In this document: positions 33,415 to 42,471 of the stretch, in pieces
Layout of the letters: every line of letters starts with the position of its first letter
Numbering within the stretch: the stretch's first letter is position 1
Source: Microcaldota archaeon
Lineage (GTDB): Archaea > Micrarchaeota > Micrarchaeia > Micrarchaeales > Micrarchaeaceae
DNA length: 64,000 nt
NCBI GenBank assembly: GCA_021810105.1
Contig: JAJZJM010000001.1
Span: 62,001-126,000, forward strand
Direction: 5' to 3'
Made by a program: the position numbers and the translations under genes
Notes under the pieces: generated by a model
Seen by the model: the letters and a program-made list of their open reading frames with translations, nothing else
What the model was told of the DNA's origin: nothing
The model's database searches: none

Positions 33415-34939
33415 CGGCACCAACCCGCGAAAGTATTCTCGTTATTATAGTGTCATCTATGCCAAGCCCCCTGAGGAACTCTGCTATAGTTGCATTTGCC
33501 ACACCCTCTGTCTTGAGCCTTTTTACAAAATCCAGCACCTTTGTGCTCCTCTCGCTAGAATCAAGCATTGAGAATATATCAGCGGATGCACTCCCAGTAA
33601 TTCCGTGCTCTATCATTTTGTTGCGCAGCTCATCCTTCTCCATCTGCAGGTCTTTCTGCGCGAGCTTAGATTCCATCTCACCTGCAGTAAGCACATCAGA
33701 CAGGTCTATCGTATATACGTAAAGAGGCTCCTCGCCATTTATCTTTCCTATTATGAAGGTCTCTGGGAAATTTAGCGCGGTTGTGAACTCCATCTTTACT
33801 GCAGCCTGACCGACTCCAAATTTGCTTATCTCTTCCTTTATGAAGTTTGAGAACCTGAGAGAGCTCTGCAGATACGCCATAAACCTCTCGAATTTTATCC
33901 TTAGTATGAAAGTTGTGCCGACATTTGAGAAGATTGCTTCATTTATGTCTGTAGGGCTTTGCGAAGCGACAATTAAGCCAAACTGGTATTTTCTGCCCTC
34001 CCTGACTATTGTGACCGCATCGCTTTTTTCGTCGCTAGCCACCTTCCATGCCTCGTCAAGTACTATTATGACCTTCAAGCCCTTTGTATCGCTCCAGCCT
34101 TCAGCACGCATTTTCTCTTTTATAGTCTGGAGTATGAAAAGCGCAGCAAGGGCCCTGAACTTTTCATCCGGAAGACCCGACAGGTCTATGTCTACAAGGC
34201 CTGACTCTGCAAGCTTGCCCAGATCTAGGGTGCTCTTCCTGGAGAAGAAGTCTTCGCCCTCCCTTGCAAACTGCCTCAGCCTGTATATTGCGTTCTCTAA
34301 TTCTGCAGGATACTCGTATCCTCCCTCCTGCAGCTTCTCCTGGAGCAATGCTATCACGTCCTTCAGAGTGGGAGACTCCTGATCTCCAGCATTCTCGTAT
34401 AATATAAATCCCGCATTTGTATACGACTGCTCTATGGCCTCTTCTGTAAGCCTTTTCTGCTCAGGGAACATTCCTATGTCGGTAAGTATGTCCAATGAAT
34501 TCATTATCTGCTTGGTCCTGTCTAGCGGCTTCATTCCGGAAAGATCCAGTATGTTAAGGTAGTCTCCTTTAGCAAGCGACACCACCTTGCCCCTTGTCTG
34601 CTCGACCCAGGGCTTGTACTCCCCCGCCCAATCTATTATTATTGCATTTGTATTCCAGATGTAATTAGCCCTTCTAAGAAGCGTTTTTACAAAGAAGCTC
34701 TTTCCAGATCCAGTTATTCCTACTACTGCTATGTGAGGATTGGTGAGGTTGCTGAATGACCAGTTAAACGGCACCTTGAAGAGGCTTGTATTGCCTATGT
34801 AGATAGCCTGGAAGGGATTGTTTATGAGGACGCTGGCAGGAGGCTCTGGAGGCCTTGAGAAGAATGCCCTCTTAGCGATCTCATTGCTCATTATATTCTG
34901 TAGCCTTACAAGGGTCATTTTCTCATTCTCTCTTATCAT
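33404..34939 (-). CDS. VirB4/HerA-type ATPase of the T4SS-like machine
   Basis: A 511-aa protein. A short N-terminal part leads to YIGNTSLFKVPF and NPHIAVVG, the usual strand before Walker A in VirB4/TraC proteins. Walker A is GITGSGKS at 74-81 and Walker B is IIVLDEAW at 291-298, followed by the ASQSPTDI sensor (325-332). The RecA-like core is complete, but the large N-terminal domain of VirB4 is missing; similar sequence is instead encoded by the two genes upstream. The last 65 residues are a separate helical domain. It probably powers pilus assembly or DNA transfer. HerA or CedB is the nearest archaeal comparison. Confidence 0.85.
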   Translation of the reverse strand: MIRENEKMTLVRLQNIMSNEIAKRAFFSRPPEPPASVLINNPFQAIYIGNTSLFKVPFNWSFSNLTNPHIAVVGITGSGKSFFVKTLLRRANYIWNTNAIIIDWAGEYKPWVEQTRGKVVSLAKGDYLNILDLSGMKPLDRTKQIMNSLDILTDIGMFPEQKRLTEEAIEQSYTNAGFILYENAGDQESPTLKDVIALLQEKLQEGGYEYPAELENAIYRLRQFAREGEDFFSRKSTLDLGKLAESGLVDIDLSGLPDEKFRALAALFILQTIKEKMRAEGWSDTKGLKVIIVLDEAWKVASDEKSDAVTIVREGRKYQFGLIVASQSPTDINEAIFSNVGTTFILRIKFERFMAYLQSSLRFSNFIKEEISKFGVGQAAVKMEFTTALNFPETFIIGKINGEEPLYVYTIDLSDVLTAGEMESKLAQKDLQMEKDELRNKMIEHGITGSASADIFSMLDSSERSTKVLDFVKRLKTEGVANATIAEFLRGLGIDDTIITRILSRVGADAQ

Positions 34940-34954
34940 CTAAAACTTTTATTT

Positions 34955-35791
34955 CTATCCTTCCTGGCTGAACTCTGACGCAAGATCGGAATATGTCAGC
35001 GGCAATCCGAAATTAAACTTGAAAAGCGTGTAAAGCTCTCTTCCAACCACTCTTACAATATGCAGATTCAGGGAGCTCATCGCTATCTGTAGCTGCTTTA
35101 TCTGAAGGGCAAGTGCGTCCTCTGCGGCCTTCTCGCTTACGCCCACAGCGGTAGTTTCGAAGTACATTATAGCGGCTATGGGTTTTTCTCCAGCAGAGAT
35201 TCTGTCCAGCCTTGCCTGGTATATGCTTATCTTTCTTTTTATTTCTGTTATTGCAGTCTCGCTCGATGCCTTTTCGCTCTGAAGCGCCTGAGAAAGCTGG
35301 AACTCTTGGTAACTCCTCTTGCCCTCGATCTCGTCCCTTATCTTCTGCACGTCTTTCCCAACTGCAATCACATGGAATTTAAATGGGAAGCCAAGACTCA
35401 TGACAGCTCTCTCCCAGTTTTCCGGGGCAGTCATCATTTTTCCTTCCACGTCAGCCTCGATATCCTCCTCTTTGAATGTGTATGAAAAAAGGTTTCCTGT
35501 TACGAATCCGGTCGCGTAATACAGCCCGTTTACATTTTTTATTATTGAATCTTGCCCCTTCTGTATGGTGTAGTCTTTCGCTGCCTGGAAACTCATTCCA
35601 AACATCTTGGTAAACATTGGCACTATTACAAAATCTATCCAATTAAGCGCTAGTATCAGTATAAGAGCGAGAAACGCGAGCAATACCGCAATTATGCTCC
35701 AGCCTTTTCCGAATGAGGATGCGGTACCGAACACTATTAATATGATTATCAGGGAGAGCGAAATGTACACTATATCTGTCTCGTCCATCAT
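34955..35791 (-). CDS. VirB3/VirB4-N-terminal-like membrane protein (paralogue 2)
   Basis: A 278-aa protein. Two adjacent membrane spans lie at about 7-25 and 31-54, then a soluble domain with ..DSIIKNVNGLYYATGFV.., ..ENWERAVMSLGFPFKFHVIA.., a long helix region, and ..ALQIKQLQIAMSSLNLHIVRVVGRELY... This order matches the PrgI/VirB3 plus VirB4 N-terminal domain layout, and the protein lacks any Walker motif. It is a diverged paralogue of the preceding gene, with a 4-bp ATGA overlap, and an SD-like GAGGTGAT lies at its start (ATG 35791 or 35788). It likely forms the membrane base on which the separate ATPase sits. Confidence 0.65.
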   Translation of the reverse strand: MMDETDIVYISLSLIIILIVFGTASSFGKGWSIIAVLLAFLALILILALNWIDFVIVPMFTKMFGMSFQAAKDYTIQKGQDSIIKNVNGLYYATGFVTGNLFSYTFKEEDIEADVEGKMMTAPENWERAVMSLGFPFKFHVIAVGKDVQKIRDEIEGKRSYQEFQLSQALQSEKASSETAITEIKRKISIYQARLDRISAGEKPIAAIMYFETTAVGVSEKAAEDALALQIKQLQIAMSSLNLHIVRVVGRELYTLFKFNFGLPLTYSDLASEFSQEG

Positions 35792-36621
35792 ATCACCTCT
35801 TCCTCGGTCTTTTCCTCTATCTCTTCCGATACTGTAGAGAATGGTATCAGATACTCGGGCTCCACAAATTTCAGTATCTCCTTTCCTGTTATTATGCTCG
35901 GTGTGACGCCGAATGTGGCGCCTATTCCAGATATAGCCTCCCTGGCTTTCTGCTGGGCCATGCTGAGCGCTTCATATTCCTTGCTTCCATATGCAGATAT
36001 TGAAGCGTAAGATACAAGTTCCATAGACTGCGCCGATGATGAACTCTGGAGTATGTTGCGCCACATTGCGAGCTTCCCTCTAACAACCTCTATGCGCTCT
36101 GCATCTTTGCCAGTCTGCATCATCTGCGCCTCTTCTGTCTCTGCAATGTTTATAGCATCCCTAAGAGTCTGTATGTATGCGTCCTTATTCATCATGTACA
36201 TTTCTGCTGTGAATCTTATTGGGTCGCTGCTTATTCCCACAAGTTTGCTGACCTGCCTGGAGAATTCGATTTTCTCAGCTTCACCCATCTCTGTTGCAGA
36301 CCTGTAGATAGGTATGCTTATGTAGACTGTTGCAATGTACTCCCCCTTCTCCATCTTTATTATTGCATCCTCAGAAGTGGATAATGAATATGGCTCTGAA
36401 TCGCTTAACACAATCTTCTTTTTATGCTGTCTCAGTATAGGCAGCATTATATAAGCGTAGCGCCTTGATGCGAAAGCGACAACATCAAATATTAGTGAAA
36501 ACAGGAGCAATAATATCCTGATAGGGGCGGGAATTATCGATGAGGGGAGCCCTAAAGCTGCCGAAAGAAAGATGAACGATATAGCAAGGAACCCGAGCAG
36601 GACAAAAATCTTTTGATCCAT
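35788..36621 (-). CDS. VirB3/VirB4-N-terminal-like membrane protein (paralogue 1)
   Basis: A 277-aa protein from ATG 36621, preceded in frame by TTG. Two spans lie at about 5-26 and 31-52. The soluble domain is the better VirB4-N match: ..DAIIKMEKGEYIATVYI.. (the strand pair), KIEFSRQVSKLVGISSDPIR, ..DAYIQTLRDAI.. and ..QQKAREAISGIGATFGVTPS.. before a terminal EIL helix. No nucleotide-binding motif is present. It leads the second operon of the cluster and has its own TATA box upstream. Its paralogy with the next gene suggests a hetero-oligomer. Confidence 0.65.
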   Translation of the reverse strand: MDQKIFVLLGFLAISFIFLSAALGLPSSIIPAPIRILLLLFSLIFDVVAFASRRYAYIMLPILRQHKKKIVLSDSEPYSLSTSEDAIIKMEKGEYIATVYISIPIYRSATEMGEAEKIEFSRQVSKLVGISSDPIRFTAEMYMMNKDAYIQTLRDAINIAETEEAQMMQTGKDAERIEVVRGKLAMWRNILQSSSSAQSMELVSYASISAYGSKEYEALSMAQQKAREAISGIGATFGVTPSIITGKEILKFVEPEYLIPFSTVSEEIEEKTEEEVI

Positions 36622-36658
36622 CAAAGCACAACTCTATTGACTAGATATGCTGGCAATC

Positions 36659-36666
36659 TATTTATA
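36659..36666 (-). promoter_or_regulatory. TATA box of the second T4SS-like operon
   Basis: TATAAATA on the minus strand lies about 41 bp before ATG 36621, predicting a leader of roughly 15 nt. It separates the VirB6-like array from the ATPase operon. Confidence 0.45.
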
Positions 36667-36672
36667 CCTTTT

Positions 36673-37776
36673 TTAGACGAATGAACGCATCTTTCCTCCA
36701 ACCCTGCTGGCTCCGCCTATAAAATTGGCCACTTGGGTTATAAAAACATATGAGACTGCTATTATCAGCGCAGGATAGAATAGTATGAGGAGCCAGAAGG
36801 AGCTAAGCGCTGATTGTGCGCTTGAGAGAGACTCTGCGAGAGGGCTTGTCGGGCTGAGTGCATTCTGCTGAGAGCCTGTACCGCTTCCCCATCTGTTGAG
36901 CTGAGTTGTAACGGTTTCTAACCCGTGGAGAAGCTGCGGAGATGTAAAATAATAGGCAACTGCGAACAGTGTCGGCATTACCAGATAGAAAGCCACCCCT
37001 ATGGCTATCATAACACCTCCGAGCGCCCTTGTTGGGAAGAATATCCTGAATATCACGCCCGGAACTATAAAAGCAGGTATGGCTGCTATGGAGAAAAATA
37101 CGATTAGGTAGTATTGGGCGTATAGAGCGGCTATACCGTCGACAAGGAACCCAGCTATAGCTATGGATGGTTGCAGAAAGAATGTCTGCAACGGAAATGT
37201 GTAGAGAAGTTTTGCATATGAGAGTGGGGGCGTGAGATTGTAATCTTGGACGTATATGCTTGCTGTTATGGTGGTGTAGAAACTGTCTGTGAGATATACC
37301 GGATATATCGAACTGTACAGTATTTCTGCCTGGTTTATTGTAGATAATATTAGATTTATCGAGGTAGCGTAAGGGTTTATTCCTCCAACCACTATAGCAG
37401 GGCCTAGGCCAAATATAACAGCCGATACGTACAGGAAAAGCACCACTATGATTGCACTTGCTGTGGATTCGTATAGTTCACCTATGCCGAAGTTCCTTAT
37501 CCTATCATTCTTGAATGCTACCCCAATCATGAAGATGAGGGCGGCAATTGTAAATGCGAGAAGGAGTGCGACAAGTGCTAGGGGCAGCTCACTCTCCCAC
37601 GTGGAATATATCTGCCCGTTTATTGGGCAGTACCATGGGGCGGTTGATGAAAGCAACTTTGCCATGCTGCTTGGAAGCAGTCCGCATTGGCTTGGAGGCA
37701 GTGATGCATGCGAGACTGGAATCAGGAGTGCAATTATGAGAAACGCGTACAGCATCACTAATTTTTTGCTCGCCAT
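36673..37776 (-). CDS. VirB6/TrbL-like polytopic membrane protein 6
   Basis: A 367-aa protein with signal peptide (1-24) and about seven spans. It shares two landmarks with its five upstream neighbours: GELYES (98-103) before the second span, and GVIFRIFFPTRALGGVMIA (240-258), where two Arg and a GG precede a span ending in Pro. VirB6/TrbL/CedA proteins form the inner-membrane channel or pilus-base of type IV secretion and DNA-import systems. Family membership is inferred from topology, paralogy and neighbours. It is the last gene of the six-gene array. Confidence 0.65.
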   Translation of the reverse strand: MASKKLVMLYAFLIIALLIPVSHASLPPSQCGLLPSSMAKLLSSTAPWYCPINGQIYSTWESELPLALVALLLAFTIAALIFMIGVAFKNDRIRNFGIGELYESTASAIIVVLFLYVSAVIFGLGPAIVVGGINPYATSINLILSTINQAEILYSSIYPVYLTDSFYTTITASIYVQDYNLTPPLSYAKLLYTFPLQTFFLQPSIAIAGFLVDGIAALYAQYYLIVFFSIAAIPAFIVPGVIFRIFFPTRALGGVMIAIGVAFYLVMPTLFAVAYYFTSPQLLHGLETVTTQLNRWGSGTGSQQNALSPTSPLAESLSSAQSALSSFWLLILFYPALIIAVSYVFITQVANFIGGASRVGGKMRSFV

Positions 37777-37783
37777 AATATCC

Positions 37784-38857
37784 CTACATCAGCCCTGTGA
37801 TAAGCGCCATGAACTCCACCTGCTCCCCTATAACTTTTGAGAAGTCCCTTATAAATGAATTTAGAATTATAAAGTTCATAAAAGGTATAAAAGTTAACCC
37901 GACAATCACATATATTATCTGCGTTAGATACGGCACAAGGCTGGACAGACTTGATAGAGTACCGCCTGTAAGAAGGGTGATGGCTCCGCCAACAAATCCG
38001 CCGAAGAAGTCAGCAGCTATGACCCCTGGATTTATTCCTGCTGCACCAATCTGAACATTTATGAATCCGTATGATATGGAAACAATCAAAGGATATATGA
38101 GCCCGAGTCCTAGGCCGAATGCAATAAGGGAGCCTCCGAATGTCCTTGTAGCCGCGAAAGACCTAGATATAAGACCTATTGTAAGGAAGAAGCCCAAGAA
38201 CAGCAATGATGCAGATATCAGTATTACCTGTATTTGGTTCAGCATTAGCACAATAAATAGTGCACTGAATGCGGTTCCGAGCAGGCGTTCTTCTGATATT
38301 GGGACTACACTGTCTAACGTAGCAGATGATCCAACACCTGGAAGGAGAGGAGTATTGAATTTGACGCTGAATCCCGGAGCTACGCCAGAAAGGAATGAGA
38401 GGTAGAATACCCCTTCTACAGCATTGAATGCATTGTTGCTGAACGCGCCGATTTCACATGCTGATAATGCATATATGCTGTTTGCTGAGTTGCATGTTGA
38501 TACAGCCAATCCTGCCCCGGAAAATGCAGGATATGGGTTTATAAAAAATAAGTATGCAAATGCCCCGAATGCAAGAAGCATTATCATTGCCAAAATCCCT
38601 TCGTGTATCTGCCCCATGGCTTTGCCGCGCATTTCAGGGACTCCTGCCAAGCCAGCCAGCATGTAAACTACCGCAGATATGGCGATCATTAGAAGTATTA
38701 CTGCAAAAGCTATCCCTAACCAGCTTGCTGGGCTTATAGGAAGGCTTTGGAGTATAGAGCCAGGCTGCAAACCAGCCGCTTTGGCGTGAATCACCTCAGG
38801 CAAAAGCACAACTGCAATCACAGCAGCGGCAATTATCAGCATTTTTGTTTTGTGCAT
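37784..38857 (-). CDS. VirB6/TrbL-like polytopic membrane protein 5
   Basis: A 357-aa protein with an N-terminal signal (to about 26) and about seven spans. Shared landmarks: GQIHEG (82-87) and ..IGLISRSFAATRTFGGS.. (227-243), with Arg232, Arg238 and GG241-242. An extracytoplasmic loop has two cysteines (about 122 and 134) that may pair. It is spaced 7 bp from the following paralogue and 3 bp from the preceding one. Confidence 0.65.
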   Translation of the reverse strand: MHKTKMLIIAAAVIAVVLLPEVIHAKAAGLQPGSILQSLPISPASWLGIAFAVILLMIAISAVVYMLAGLAGVPEMRGKAMGQIHEGILAMIMLLAFGAFAYLFFINPYPAFSGAGLAVSTCNSANSIYALSACEIGAFSNNAFNAVEGVFYLSFLSGVAPGFSVKFNTPLLPGVGSSATLDSVVPISEERLLGTAFSALFIVLMLNQIQVILISASLLFLGFFLTIGLISRSFAATRTFGGSLIAFGLGLGLIYPLIVSISYGFINVQIGAAGINPGVIAADFFGGFVGGAITLLTGGTLSSLSSLVPYLTQIIYVIVGLTFIPFMNFIILNSFIRDFSKVIGEQVEFMALITGLM

Positions 38858-38860
38858 TTT

Positions 38861-39907
38861 CTATAACACCTTTTTAAGCGAATCTCCGGTGCCGAGGCTT
38901 GGTGCGCCAAGTAGGTCTCCCATACTATCTCCGAAATCAAATGCAAGTATGAATGACATTGCGATTACCAGGATTATATAGAGCTGCGTAGCTAGCGTTT
39001 TTATAAGATATTCTATAGTGATTAAGGGATTAAGAGATGTGAATGCGGCGATTCCTATATTGGTTATTGAACTGCCTAAAGCCACGTATGTGGGAGGAGG
39101 CTGCGCTTGCGGTATGCTATTGAGCAAGAATCCCATAAGCGTAGGGAAGAAGATGAAGAATGCTATGAAGAACCCAAGCATTGCTCCGCCCGCTGCTCTG
39201 GTCCATGGCATTGTCCTCAATATTATGCCAAAAAACAGGAAAAGGGGCATTATGGCGTATAGCACCCCGAGAAGAGCAGCAATCCCTATGGTTACACCTG
39301 TTATTCCGCCTAAGAATGTGAGTATGTTGGAAACTGGAGAGCTTGCGGTTAATAGCCCTGCAAAAGGCTTGTCTGAAACACCGAGCCCCAGAGGCATGGC
39401 CACCACCCTGAACGAGGATCCCAATTGGTACATATCCTGTACAACTGCGAGGCTTATTGTATTATATAGAACGTCTATTCCTGTGGAATAGAGAATATTG
39501 CAGTCATTTAAGAATATTGCATTGCCGTAATTTATGCCAATATTGGTAAGCGGAGATGCTGGCGCAAACGTAGAGCTTATGCCTGCAAAACTTCCAAGCA
39601 GAACAAAAATTATGAGCAGTGTAAGACCTATTTCGCCGAATTCCTTTCTGCCGAAAGAGACAAGTTTTGGTATTTTGAACCCAATGCCCAGCATTAACAC
39701 TATTGATGATATGAAAGCCATGAGCAATATTATTAATAAAGAGACAGACACCAGGTTTCCAAAAGAACCATAGTTGCTTCCAGATGGTATAACAGAGCTG
39801 CAGAAGCTTTGGGCTGACACTGGAGGTATTGCAAAAAGGAGCATTACGGCTGCAAATGAGGCAAGCACCAGTGCCCTTTTTCTTGCAATTGATCTTGCTG
39901 CCATCAC
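38861..39907 (-). CDS. VirB6/TrbL-like polytopic membrane protein 4
   Basis: A 348-aa protein with signal peptide (to about 33, ..PPVSAQS). Shared landmarks: KEFGEI (88-93) and GIILRTMPWTRAAGGAML (227-244). Cysteines lie at about 36 and 136 in predicted outer segments. It has about seven spans. Its start overlaps the upstream paralogue by 4 bp (ATGA coupling). Confidence 0.65.
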   Translation of the reverse strand: MMAARSIARKRALVLASFAAVMLLFAIPPVSAQSFCSSVIPSGSNYGSFGNLVSVSLLIILLMAFISSIVLMLGIGFKIPKLVSFGRKEFGEIGLTLLIIFVLLGSFAGISSTFAPASPLTNIGINYGNAIFLNDCNILYSTGIDVLYNTISLAVVQDMYQLGSSFRVVAMPLGLGVSDKPFAGLLTASSPVSNILTFLGGITGVTIGIAALLGVLYAIMPLFLFFGIILRTMPWTRAAGGAMLGFFIAFFIFFPTLMGFLLNSIPQAQPPPTYVALGSSITNIGIAAFTSLNPLITIEYLIKTLATQLYIILVIAMSFILAFDFGDSMGDLLGAPSLGTGDSLKKVL

Positions 39908-41295
39908 ACCAACCTTGATAATCCCATTAGCTGTGTGTCTCCGCCCAGAAGCCCGGAGAGCCCGATTATCGCAGTAATTGTTATCAGTATATCCATAACC
40001 GGAAGCAGATATGCAGTTATTCCGGATACTCCATACGCATTCAGGGCTGCAAACAGGAACTGCTCTGCCTGCTGAGGGGTGAAACCGATAGGCAAGCTGA
40101 ACTGCGGTATTCCGCCTATGAATGAAGTGCTTAGCGACTCGCCAGTATATATGGCGCTCAGGAACGGTATTAGAAGGAATCCGATGTCTGCACTCTCGCT
40201 AATTATGGCAGTGCCAGGCCATACTCCGTTCTGCTCTGCAATATTCTGTATGCTTGGAAGTATGTAAAAGTTCAGGTTGTATCCAGGTATGGCGGTAAGT
40301 GAATTGCTAGCTATAGAATTGTATCCGTATATAGAGCTTATGCTATTTGGCAGAGTGCTTGTTATATCTCCATAATTAGGGATATTTGTAAGACCGTTGC
40401 CCAAAGTGAGGTATTGGGTTGCGAATACCATTGGATAGAAGAATACAGTACCAATTGCTATAGCTATGAAAAGCCCACCGACCTTCCTTGTTATGAAATT
40501 TGACCTGAGTATTATTCCTATGAATATCAAATAAGGCCAGGCAAAGAGAAAGAGGAGTATGAAGATTAGCTGGAGAATGAAAGAGTAAAGTCCGCTAGTT
40601 AATATAATACCGAGGATTGTCATTCCATTGTATATTAGACTCAGGCCGGAATACGGAGTTGACGAAAAATCGATCAGGAAGGCAGTAGGAGGCTCTGGAA
40701 TAAGACACTCTCCGGAGTCTTCAACGTCTGCAACGCAGATGTTGAATTTGGGAGACAGTTTTGACAGGAAGCCAATAAATAGATCAACCTGGTAGTAGCT
40801 ATTCAGGTTTGTTATTTCTTGATTTGTAAGATTGCTTATGACAATCCCGCTGGCAGCGAGAGGGTAGTCAATTTTTGAGGTTATTGGGCCGAGCCCTGAG
40901 TTGCCAGATACTATATTGCAGAGCGTGCCACTCAATCCAGAATTAAGCAGCGTGAATTGGCTGCCAGACACATAGCTGCATACAGAGTTTGAAGATGTTG
41001 AAAGCGCTGCCGGGCTCATAAGGTTTGTATTGCTCAGAGCAGCTTCTAAAGATCCTGAAAATACCGTTATTACTGCAATTATTAATACAATTAGCATTGC
41101 TGTGCCTGCAAGCTGGTATAGCTCGCCTTTTGCCGACTGTTTTGTGCCATTGTTGTTTAAAATGACACCGAAGAAATACCATGCAGCTATTATTACAGAA
41201 TCTAGCAGAAGCGCAGCTATGGCAAGAGGTATCAGCGCAGTTTCTTGCACACTGAACTGAGAGAGAGAAACAAACATTAGAGGTATTGGCATCAT
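39904..41295 (-). CDS. VirB6/TrbL-like polytopic membrane protein 3
   Basis: A 463-aa protein, the longest of the array, because of a larger outer domain (about 85-205) with four cysteines (106, 126, 187, 197) and several sequons. It has no cleavable signal; it begins with a span at about 19-48. Shared landmarks: GELYQL (57-62) and GIILRSNFITRKVGGLFIA (260-278). About seven to eight spans follow the family layout. Confidence 0.65.
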   Translation of the reverse strand: MMPIPLMFVSLSQFSVQETALIPLAIAALLLDSVIIAAWYFFGVILNNNGTKQSAKGELYQLAGTAMLIVLIIAVITVFSGSLEAALSNTNLMSPAALSTSSNSVCSYVSGSQFTLLNSGLSGTLCNIVSGNSGLGPITSKIDYPLAASGIVISNLTNQEITNLNSYYQVDLFIGFLSKLSPKFNICVADVEDSGECLIPEPPTAFLIDFSSTPYSGLSLIYNGMTILGIILTSGLYSFILQLIFILLFLFAWPYLIFIGIILRSNFITRKVGGLFIAIAIGTVFFYPMVFATQYLTLGNGLTNIPNYGDITSTLPNSISSIYGYNSIASNSLTAIPGYNLNFYILPSIQNIAEQNGVWPGTAIISESADIGFLLIPFLSAIYTGESLSTSFIGGIPQFSLPIGFTPQQAEQFLFAALNAYGVSGITAYLLPVMDILITITAIIGLSGLLGGDTQLMGLSRLV

Positions 41296-41302
41296 CTAAT
41301 CA

Positions 41303-42463
41303 CTATAGGCTCGACCAGAGGGATGATTGCCCCCCAAGACCTGCGGCAAGGGCTCGCGACAGCCCCATTGCAAACGCGATTGTAACTCCTACATTAAGCG
41401 CAAACAGCATAATGGCTTGGAAGAAGAACTGGGCCATTACGTTTATTGTGCCTGTCAGCTGGCCGAAAACCTGCAAAAAGTTGAACCCGGGTATTCCTGT
41501 TGAGCTCACTCCTGAGAAGAATAGGCTGAGACCTGGCTGCCCATATATTGTTGAGCTTGAGCTTATTGAGGTAAATTCTCCAGGCGTAATTGACGAGAGA
41601 GTATACGACGGCATATACTGTACTGCCGGATTTGTTTTTGGAAGACCGCATGCTCCTGTACCATTTACCCACCCAACTATGCACGGGTTGAAGGACACCA
41701 TAAGAGGATAAACTATGTAAGCCGCTACCGCAATTGCGAGTACAGAATTTGCAGCCTGCCTCAGGCCTCCGCTTGAGCCAGAATATGCGATTGCGCGCAT
41801 TGTTATGGCTACAGGCAGCACTATGATAAACGCGGTATATTGTATTAGAGGTATTGCTAGCCATTGGACAAAAAGCATACCTAGGGCAATTATAATTAGA
41901 GGCGCGAATACGTCTAACATAAGGTCGCTTATTATCCCATAGAATGCACTAAGGTCAAAACCATATGTTGGAATTACCTGGACTGGACCAAATTTAAGCA
42001 GAAGAGAACTGGGCAGATAGCTCCCGATCGCGCCTGAAACATAAGCCATAATATCAGCATCTACAGCATAGCCTATAGAAAGGGAATACATGTGGGTTAG
42101 CAGAGTCAACCCAGTATTGAATGTCAGGTTGCCAATATAGAAGTCGCTGAACTGCAGCGGAGACATTCCATTCACAGTAGTTATTGAGTTACCGATTAAT
42201 GAGGAGATGCCGCATGCTGTTGCTGAAAATGACAGTAATATGAGGACTATCACTGCGGAAACAAAGAGCTCTATTATCTCTGTCCTTGTAATCCCGGAGA
42301 GCTTTCCTCTAACGCTTGCTGGCATGAACTTTGAAAGCATATATACAAAGGCGATTATTGTAAACCCTGCGAGTATTACCAAATAATTCAAGCCGAGCCA
42401 GCTTGTCGTGTAGCTGCCTGCGCCGAACAGTGCGCATGTACTAACTACTGGTGCACCTATCAT
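41303..42463 (-). CDS. VirB6/TrbL-like polytopic membrane protein 2 (most diverged)
   Basis: A 386-aa protein. Landmarks are weaker: TEIIEL (61-66) and ..PVAITMRAIAYSGSSGGLRQ.. (217-236), which keeps the first Arg and the GG but has lost the second Arg. It begins with an outer segment and a span at about 24-45. A late outer loop carries two cysteines. Position in the array and topology support paralogy; divergence suggests a specialised role. Confidence 0.6.
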   Translation of the reverse strand: MIGAPVVSTCALFGAGSYTTSWLGLNYLVILAGFTIIAFVYMLSKFMPASVRGKLSGITRTEIIELFVSAVIVLILLSFSATACGISSLIGNSITTVNGMSPLQFSDFYIGNLTFNTGLTLLTHMYSLSIGYAVDADIMAYVSGAIGSYLPSSLLLKFGPVQVIPTYGFDLSAFYGIISDLMLDVFAPLIIIALGMLFVQWLAIPLIQYTAFIIVLPVAITMRAIAYSGSSGGLRQAANSVLAIAVAAYIVYPLMVSFNPCIVGWVNGTGACGLPKTNPAVQYMPSYTLSSITPGEFTSISSSSTIYGQPGLSLFFSGVSSTGIPGFNFLQVFGQLTGTINVMAQFFFQAIMLFALNVGVTIAFAMGLSRALAAGLGGQSSLWSSL

Positions 42464-42471
42464 GTTATCAA

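Noticed and set aside
41286-41711. Plus-strand ORFs inside the VirB6-like array and inside the S-layer gene
   Set aside because: They are antisense shadows of long, clearly coding minus-strand genes and show no family features or start signals.
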